DNA of 30,874 nucleotides from assembly GCA_964588795.1 (NCBI GenBank), contig CAZPQN010000028.1:1-30874 (forward strand), written 5' to 3'. The notes beneath the pieces were generated by a model, which saw only the letters and a program-made list of their open reading frames with translations, did no database searches and was not told the DNA's origin. The translations under genes were made by a program, and so were the position numbers. This DNA comes from CAZPQN01 sp964588795 (GTDB lineage Bacteria > Fidelibacterota > UBA2242). Numbering within the stretch: the first letter of the stretch is position 1; the number at the start of each line of letters is the position of its first letter. Shown piece by piece: positions 25,884 to 30,874 of this stretch.

Positions 25884-26236
25884 TTGATCATCGATAACAG
25901 TAATAGAGCTGAAATGGTACCGAGACTATTGGCGGCTATGTCACGCCAACTGCATCCACCGTCTTTTTTACGCCTGTCGTATAATTCTTTGAGTCCTCCG
26001 ATAGAAAATGTAACGATCGCTGAACTTTGGATTGAGTGAGGCGCACTGCGGGACATGATCCGGTTCTGGAAATAAAACAGAGTCGTCGTCATGAAAAATG
26101 CCGTGCTGACATGCTTAAGTTTGTCTATGCTGAACCAGGGGTCATTAAATTTTGCCTGCCTTGTTGAATCCAGGGTTTGACCAATTGCCAGAGGATAAAA
26201 ACAAATCAGGATAAGAAAACCGACTATTCCTTTCAT
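25880..26236 (-). CDS. YfiM/DUF2279-like exported or membrane protein
   Basis: I take the ATG at 26236, which shares its A with the TAA stop of the transporter gene (TAATG coupling). This gives 118 residues starting with a signal-like segment MKGIVGFLILICFYPLAIGQ. A further upstream frame to 26311 only reads through the end of the transporter gene. The body has DKLKHVSTAFFMTT near residues 37-50, then GGLKELYDRRKKDGGCSWRDIAANSLG and a final hydrophobic stretch. This is the pattern of DUF2279 (E. coli YfiM), whose function is unknown; Asp/His/Glu residues are well kept. There is no lipobox cysteine at the cleavage site. It is probably an envelope protein. Confidence 0.75.
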   Translation of the reverse strand: MKGIVGFLILICFYPLAIGQTLDSTRQAKFNDPWFSIDKLKHVSTAFFMTTTLFYFQNRIMSRSAPHSIQSSAIVTFSIGGLKELYDRRKKDGGCSWRDIAANSLGTISALLLLSMIK

Positions 26237-27585
26237 TAAATGATTCCGATTGAATTTAGAAAAACTAATGCGATCAATATGGGAGCAATGTAACGCACCA
26301 TGCATTGCCAAAGTTTCATCAACCCTAATGGTGTCCGTTCACTGCCTTCATGGATATAAACCAAGGCATTTTTTCTTCCCCAGAACCACCCGGTGAATAA
26401 TGCGATGCATATACCACCCAACGGCAGAAAAATGTTGGAGGCTAAGTAGTCCAAAGCCCCGAATATTGTCAGGCCGCTAATTTTTATGGTAGCTAAAAGG
26501 TTGTAAGATAGAGCGCTGGGAATACCAAGCAAGAAAACCACGATGCCACCTATGACCACGACCGTTTTGCGTTTGAATTTATATTCGTCGACGAGAAAAG
26601 TGGTAATCACTTCCAGCAGTGAAATCGTGGAAGTCAAAGCCGCCAAACATAATAGAACAAAGAACAGAATACGAAAGATGTAACCACCATATATGTAATT
26701 AAAAATCGGTGGTAGGAGGTTGAAAATCAACGCTTCTCCCTGATCCGGTGGTTGCTGCATGGCGAACAGGGCCGGAAAAATCATAAAACCGGCCAACAAA
26801 GCAATACCCGTATCAATTACTACAATGTTTAAGGCGCTGGTCGGAATATTGTCTCTTTTTGAAAGATAGGAGCCGTAGGTCAGCAGAGCACCCATCCCGA
26901 GGCTCAGGGAGAAAAAGGCTTGCCCTAAGGCTTTCAGTACGGTCTGGCCGGTAATTAAACTGAAATTGGGTTTCAGCAGGTAAACCAACCCGCGAGACGC
27001 ACCCGGTAAAGTAATGCCACGGACGATGAGTACCAAAATAATTACAATCAGCATTGGCATCATGATCTTACTCGATTTCTCGATGCCTTTGATTACTCCG
27101 AAGTAAACAATCCCTCCCGTCAACAGCATAAAAAGGCCGTGATAGATGACCGTCTGTGAGGACTGCGTAAATCGTTGAAATATTACTCCTGCTTGTATAG
27201 GTGAAATACCCTGAAAACTACCCTTGACGGATTCAACGACGTAACCCAGACATAGACCGGCGATGACATTGTAATAGGATAAAATGATAAAACCAGTTAA
27301 TACTCCCAGAAATCCCACACTCATCCAGAAAGGATTGCCACCCGATAATTTCCTGAAACTACCCACCGGGTTTTGCTGCGCGGTGCGTCCAATCAGGATT
27401 TCCGCAATTACGACAGGTAATCCAATTGCCGCTATACAGATTAAATAAAGCAGAATAAAAGCCGCTCCGCCGTTTTCTCCTACTAGATAAGGGAACTTCC
27501 AGATATTTCCCAATCCCACCGCCGAGCCAGCCGCCGCTAAGATGAAACCTATCTTCGAAGTCCACTGCTCACGATCACCGGCCAT
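26236..27585 (-). CDS. Sodium-dependent transporter of the NSS (SNF) family
   Basis: This is a 449-residue integral membrane protein with about 11-12 helices. The first helix contains GSAVGLGNIWKFPYLVGENGGAAF, the unwound TM1 that binds Na+ and substrate in LeuT-like proteins. TM6 includes FFSLSLGMGALLTYGSYL. Bacterial members import amino acids or related amines with sodium; the substrate here cannot be told. The ribosome-binding site GAGGAAAAATT is good, and the gene overlaps the DUF5683 gene by 11 nt. It lies in the same transcript as glycine-cleavage and RidA genes, so an amino acid substrate is plausible, but that is only a guess from context. Confidence 0.94.
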   Translation of the reverse strand: MAGDREQWTSKIGFILAAAGSAVGLGNIWKFPYLVGENGGAAFILLYLICIAAIGLPVVIAEILIGRTAQQNPVGSFRKLSGGNPFWMSVGFLGVLTGFIILSYYNVIAGLCLGYVVESVKGSFQGISPIQAGVIFQRFTQSSQTVIYHGLFMLLTGGIVYFGVIKGIEKSSKIMMPMLIVIILVLIVRGITLPGASRGLVYLLKPNFSLITGQTVLKALGQAFFSLSLGMGALLTYGSYLSKRDNIPTSALNIVVIDTGIALLAGFMIFPALFAMQQPPDQGEALIFNLLPPIFNYIYGGYIFRILFFVLLCLAALTSTISLLEVITTFLVDEYKFKRKTVVVIGGIVVFLLGIPSALSYNLLATIKISGLTIFGALDYLASNIFLPLGGICIALFTGWFWGRKNALVYIHEGSERTPLGLMKLWQCMVRYIAPILIALVFLNSIGII

Positions 27586-28129
27586 AATTTTTCCTCAAAT
27601 CAAACGATATTTGCCACGTCATGCTATCGTTATCAGATAAAAATGAAAACTCCACATCTTCACTGGGAAAATTTATCAGATGAGCATCGACAAATGCATC
27701 CAGCATACCGAAGACGTACACCCCGATGCTCCACCAGGCGTATTTATTACGTTTCTCACGCGGGCGCCATGAATTCAGTTGCAGTGAGTAACCGGTCAAG
27801 GACTTCACCGAATCTTTCTTCGCAGCTTCAGATAAGTTTCTCCAGTTCGCTAAACCGACCTTTGTCTTGGTTTCTTTGACATAGCCATAGATTCGGTTAT
27901 AGTAAAAGAAATTGGTAATAAAATATCCTTCGGTAAGCACGAATCCGGCGGCTTTCAGTGGTTTGCCAACATATAACTGTCCTAATCCGGGAAATAATGC
28001 CGAATAATACAGGGCTTTTTTCGGTGATAATTGGTTGATGCTATCGCGTACTTCTCCGGAACCTGCATGCAATCTCAACACCGATGGCAGAAATAGCATG
28101 ATTATTATCCTGGTGCGAATTCCTTTCAA
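27575..28129 (-). CDS. DUF5683 domain-containing membrane protein
   Basis: This is a 184-residue protein with a short hydrophobic N-terminus that may be a signal peptide. It is followed by the DUF5683 pattern: SPKKALYYSALFPGLGQLYVGKPLKAAG, a second hydrophobic helix, and KYAWWSIGVYVFGMLDAFVDAHL near the C-terminus. The family is common in Bacteroidetes and relatives and has no known function. The start is uncertain. TTG at 28129 comes 4 nt after the kinase stop and keeps a basic n-region (KGIRTR) but has no clear ribosome-binding site. ATG at 28099 has AGGA 8 nt upstream but loses the basic residues. I keep the TTG for the signal-peptide logic. It overlaps the transporter gene by 11 nt. Confidence 0.82.
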   Translation of the reverse strand: MKGIRTRIIIMLFLPSVLRLHAGSGEVRDSINQLSPKKALYYSALFPGLGQLYVGKPLKAAGFVLTEGYFITNFFYYNRIYGYVKETKTKVGLANWRNLSEAAKKDSVKSLTGYSLQLNSWRPREKRNKYAWWSIGVYVFGMLDAFVDAHLINFPSEDVEFSFLSDNDSMTWQISFDLRKNYGR

Positions 28130-28132
28130 TGG

Positions 28133-29017
28133 TCACAACGCACTGATCACTGTCGCGGATTGCGGCACGATATTGATATTTATTTCACGGGAAATCTGCT
28201 GATAGTACTCACCATCATAATGCGCCGGTAGTGGATAGTCACTGGTGACTTTAATGCGCCGCCCCTGGTGCATTTGCACTTCTCTGACCGCCGCAATTGT
28301 GCCGGTTTTCAGACGCCCAAAATTCAGCAGAATTTTGCCGAGCGGTACATCCGGAATATGGCATATATCAAAAATTTTATCGTGAATTGAAGCGTTCGGA
28401 GTCAGCTTCAGCCCCCCGCCTACTGACCAACCGTTACCAATGGCGATCAGGAACGATTTACGGACGCCCAGGTTGTGTCCGTCAATTTCTATCTCAATGG
28501 GAATGGCCTTCCAGAAAGCGAGACTGGTAAATACTGCGTACAGATAGGAAAGACTGCCTTTTAGCAGTTTAACGCTCTTACTTTTAAAATTCACATAGCC
28601 GTCGAAACCGATTCCCACTCCATTGATAAAAAGGTGATTGTCAATTGTCCCTAAATCCATCAGCCGGGTTTTGAAATCGAGCAACACTTGAACAGCTTTG
28701 TGCAATTTATGGGGGACATTGATGCAGCGGACGAAGTCATTCCCGGTGCCATCGGGAATTATACCCAGCGGCGTGGCCGAGCCCGCCAGTCCATTCATTA
28801 CTTCATTTGCCGTACCATCGCCGCCGTAAGCAACTACAGCATCATATTCGTTATGTAATTTGTCTGCCAATTGTGAAGCATGAAATGGTGCTTTTGAAAA
28901 GTAATAATCGAACTTCTCCCTGCATTTATCCGTTATGGCTTTAAGAAGCGGCAGACGTTTGATGGTACGCCCCTTACCAGCCATGGGATTGACGATTATC
29001 GCAAATCGCTTATTCAG
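28133..29017 (-). CDS. Diacylglycerol kinase-family lipid kinase, probable CTG start
   Basis: This enzyme class phosphorylates diacylglycerol or a similar lipid with ATP (DAGK catalytic domain, YegS/BmrU/DgkB relatives). The body has YGGDGTANEVMNGLAG, LGIIPDGTGNDFVRC and INGVGIGFDGY. The usual first strand and NPxAGKG loop read NKRFAIIVNPMAGKGR. The first ATG (28984) sits inside this loop and would remove the strand. Upstream in frame there is no ATG, GTG or TTG before a TGA. A CTG at 29015-29017 has AAGGA 7 nt before it and restores a normal 294-residue protein. The CTG start overlaps ridA by 8 nt. If CTG is not used, the product is 283 residues and lacks its first strand. It is a possible partner of the lipid genes further down the operon. 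Confidence 0.88.
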   Translation of the reverse strand: MNKRFAIIVNPMAGKGRTIKRLPLLKAITDKCREKFDYYFSKAPFHASQLADKLHNEYDAVVAYGGDGTANEVMNGLAGSATPLGIIPDGTGNDFVRCINVPHKLHKAVQVLLDFKTRLMDLGTIDNHLFINGVGIGFDGYVNFKSKSVKLLKGSLSYLYAVFTSLAFWKAIPIEIEIDGHNLGVRKSFLIAIGNGWSVGGGLKLTPNASIHDKIFDICHIPDVPLGKILLNFGRLKTGTIAAVREVQMHQGRRIKVTSDYPLPAHYDGEYYQQISREININIVPQSATVISAL

Positions 29018-29411
29018 AAGGATTTCCTTTCAGGGCAATGGCTTCAATCTCAAGCTGGGCGTCGCGCGGTAGACGACTAACCTGTACCGCCGATCGTGCC
29101 GGTGGCGATTCGGGGAAATATTCTTCGAATACGGCATTAAGACAGGCAAAAGTATTCAGATCGGTCAGAAAGACGGTGCATTTTAATATTTTTTTTAGGT
29201 CTGAATCAGCCGCTTTGAGCACTGCGCTTAAATTATTTAATACCTGCCGCACTTGTGCGTCGAAATCCGTCACTTCAATCTGTCCACTGACTGGATTGAT
29301 TGGTAACTGACCGGAAGTAAATATGAATTCACCTGTCGCGACAGCCTGACTGTATGGACCAATGGCACGTGGCGCATTTTCAGCTTGTATGATCTGGCGT
29401 TCCACTTTCAT
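29010..29411 (-). CDS. ridA: RidA family reactive intermediate deaminase
   Basis: RidA hydrolyses reactive enamines and imines such as 2-aminoacrylate that leak from PLP enzymes. With the ATG at 29411 the protein has 133 residues. It has AIGPYSQAV near 16-24, FTSGQLPINP (31-40), and the catalytic arginine R106 in PPARSAVQVSRLP, followed by the acidic EIEAIA. A longer frame from a TTG at 29423 only adds four residues. The ATG overlaps the gcvPB stop by 4 nt (ATGA). Being coupled to a PLP-dependent glycine dehydrogenase subunit fits its protective role. It is probably a cytosolic trimer. Confidence 0.95.
   Translation of the reverse strand: MKVERQIIQAENAPRAIGPYSQAVATGEFIFTSGQLPINPVSGQIEVTDFDAQVRQVLNNLSAVLKAADSDLKKILKCTVFLTDLNTFACLNAVFEEYFPESPPARSAVQVSRLPRDAQLEIEAIALKGNPSE
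29025..29029 (-). promoter_or_regulatory. Shine-Dalgarno before the CTG start of the lipid kinase
   Basis: AAGGA on the minus strand lies within the last codons of ridA, 7 nt before the CTG at 29017. Spacing is ideal. There is no equally placed site before the ATG at 28984. Confidence 0.55.
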
Positions 29412-30850
29412 TTGCCCCAGCAAATATTCAATTCTTTGTTGGCTTTAAGTTCATCCAGGCGACGGATAGGCGTATTTACCGGTGCCTGATGGAGTACTTC
29501 CGGAGTTTGCCGCGCTTCCTCGGCGATTTTTTTAATTATTTCGACAAAACGATCAAGCGTTTCCTTGCTTTCAGATTCGGTCGGCTCAATCATCAATGCC
29601 TCGTGCACAATCAGGGGAAAGTAAACCGTCGGTGCATGCATGCCGAAATCGAGCAAGCGTTTGGCAATATCCAATGTTTTAATACCGTACTGTTTGGCAC
29701 ATTCTTCACCCGAAGCTACAAATTCATGCATACAGATCCGATTGTAGGGCACGTTAAAAAATTGAGCGACTTTCGTGCGCAGATAATTGGCGTTGATAAT
29801 AGCATTGCGCGAAACAGCTGTCAACCCGGCGCTTCCCAGCATACGAATATAACAATAAGCGCGCACGATTATCCCAAAATTGCCGTACCAACCGAGAACC
29901 TTGCCAATGCTGTCGGGATAGTTCGTATCCAGCTTGTACCGTTTGCCATCGAATACAATCCGTGGTACTGGTAGAAAACGCGCCAATTTCTCGGTCACCG
30001 CAATCGGTCCACTGCCCGGGCCGCCGCCTCCATGTGGAGTAGAAAAAGTCTTATGCAGATTGATATGGGTGATATCAAAACCAATATCGCCGGGTCGCAC
30101 AACGCCTATAAGCGCATTCAGATTTGCTCCGTCCATGTAGACTAAACCACCATTCTCGTGCACGATGGAGATTATTTGCTCCACCTGTTCTTCAAACAAC
30201 CCGAGCGTGTTGGGGTTGGTCAGCATCAGTCCGGCGACGTCGGCGTTCATTTTCGCCCGCAGGTCGTCCAAATCAATGCAACCCTTGCTGTTGGATTTAA
30301 GCGCTAAGGTTTCAAAACCAGCCGAGATCGCGCTGGATGGGTTTGTGCCATGAGCTGAGTCAGGTATCAAAATAAAACGCCGTTTTTCGTTGCGCTGATC
30401 GAAATACTTTTTAATGACCATTACACCCGTCAATTCACCATGCGAACCGGCGGCTGGTTGAAGCGTAGCCGCCGCCATACCGGTAATTGCACAAAGATAC
30501 TTTTCCATTTCGTACATGATCTGCAAGGCGCCCTGCAGGCTATCTTCTTCCTGTAGCGGATGGACTTCGGCTAATCCGGCAAGCCCGGCACAACGATCGT
30601 TGATTTTCGGATTGTATTTCATCGTACAGGAGCCCAAAGGGTAAAAATCCTTATCTACATGATGATTCAGATTCGAAAGATTGGTGAAATGCCGAATTAC
30701 TTCCGGTTCGCTGACTTCCGGCAAACGTAATTCCGTCTTTCGCAAGCAGGACACGGGTAAAAGTTGATCGGTCTGAAAACCTGTGGCAACCGGCGGCAAA
30801 GCCACTCCCTCTTGTTCAGGTCGTGAGTACTCAAATATTAATTTTTCCAT
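29408..30850 (-). CDS. gcvPB: Glycine dehydrogenase (decarboxylating) subunit 2, GcvPB
   Basis: This is the PLP-binding half of the split P-protein of the glycine cleavage system, which decarboxylates glycine and passes aminomethyl to the lipoyl H-protein. The 480-residue length is normal for the two-subunit form. Motifs: FYPLGSCTMKYNPK (69-82), QPAAGSHGEL, DSAHGTNPSSA, and the PLP lysine K267 in NLHKTFSTPHGGGGPGSGP. The ribosome-binding site AGGA lies 6 nt before the ATG. The partner gcvPA and the T and H protein genes are not in the window but may lie just beyond the right edge. Only 24 nt upstream are visible, so it is unclear whether this is the first gene of the operon. Confidence 0.97.
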   Translation of the reverse strand: MEKLIFEYSRPEQEGVALPPVATGFQTDQLLPVSCLRKTELRLPEVSEPEVIRHFTNLSNLNHHVDKDFYPLGSCTMKYNPKINDRCAGLAGLAEVHPLQEEDSLQGALQIMYEMEKYLCAITGMAAATLQPAAGSHGELTGVMVIKKYFDQRNEKRRFILIPDSAHGTNPSSAISAGFETLALKSNSKGCIDLDDLRAKMNADVAGLMLTNPNTLGLFEEQVEQIISIVHENGGLVYMDGANLNALIGVVRPGDIGFDITHINLHKTFSTPHGGGGPGSGPIAVTEKLARFLPVPRIVFDGKRYKLDTNYPDSIGKVLGWYGNFGIIVRAYCYIRMLGSAGLTAVSRNAIINANYLRTKVAQFFNVPYNRICMHEFVASGEECAKQYGIKTLDIAKRLLDFGMHAPTVYFPLIVHEALMIEPTESESKETLDRFVEIIKKIAEEARQTPEVLHQAPVNTPIRRLDELKANKELNICWGK

Positions 30851-30874
30851 CAGGTATCCTTTATATTTGATAAT

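Noticed and set aside
29489..29974. 161-codon open frame on the + strand inside gcvPB
   Set aside because: It is antisense to a highly conserved gene and its composition is not protein-like.
1..30874. Mobile elements, prophage, CRISPR, tRNA or rRNA
   Set aside because: No transposase, integrase, regularly spaced repeats or RNA-gene-like sequence was seen; nearly all bases are covered by ordinary chromosomal genes.

Overview
This 30.9 kb window is a dense bacterial chromosome segment with 24 confident protein genes, one terminator and two intergenic stretches of a few hundred bases. I see no rRNA, tRNA, CRISPR array, insertion sequence or phage gene. The gene mix points to an uncultivated or little-studied lineage of the FCB superphylum (Marinimicrobia, Calditrichota, Cloacimonadota or a relative). 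It includes a GWxTD-domain protein, a secreted two-component-type beta-propeller, a DUF5683 protein, DPP4-type peptidase, an [FeFe]-hydrogenase and GcvPB. This placement is inferred from family distribution, not from a marker-gene tree.

Layout. (1) 1-707: left edge with a doubtful gene end and a small DUF2809 membrane protein on the + strand. (2) 719-8822, minus strand: htpG, then a tightly packed run of obgE, dprA, a secreted propeller protein, a GWxTD protein and a LeuB-like protein that has lost most of its catalytic residues. (3) 9198-15162, plus strand: an orphan CheY-like receiver, a NuoE-NuoF (HydC-HydB) fusion, a multi-cluster [FeFe]-hydrogenase HydA, a strong intrinsic terminator, then iscS and an IscU-BFD scaffold protein. 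(4) 15173-30850, minus strand: 14 genes with gaps of 13 nt or less or with overlaps. Read in transcription order they are gcvPB, ridA, a lipid kinase, a DUF5683 protein, an NSS transporter, a YfiM/DUF2279-like protein, a PHP phosphoesterase, purF, a UbiA prenyltransferase, an 8Fe-8S ferredoxin, a geranylgeranyl reductase, a DnaQ-DinG helicase, a DPP4 peptidase and a MenA-like prenyltransferase.

How the genes fit together. The + strand block is a self-contained NAD(P)H-linked hydrogenase with Fe-S assembly genes just downstream. In the long minus-strand block, the UbiA-ferredoxin-geranylgeranyl reductase trio looks like a module that attaches and then saturates an isoprenoid chain. Archaea and, reportedly, some FCB bacteria use such enzymes for ether lipids. 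The rest of the block is housekeeping (purine and glycine metabolism, imine detoxification, DNA repair) and envelope functions.

Most interesting points: the catalytically degenerate LeuB paralogue, the possible archaeal-type lipid module with its own ferredoxin, a lipid kinase whose only full-length start appears to be CTG behind a good Shine-Dalgarno sequence, and the compact two-polypeptide hydrogenase with an unusual receiver and a TSCSP active-site motif.
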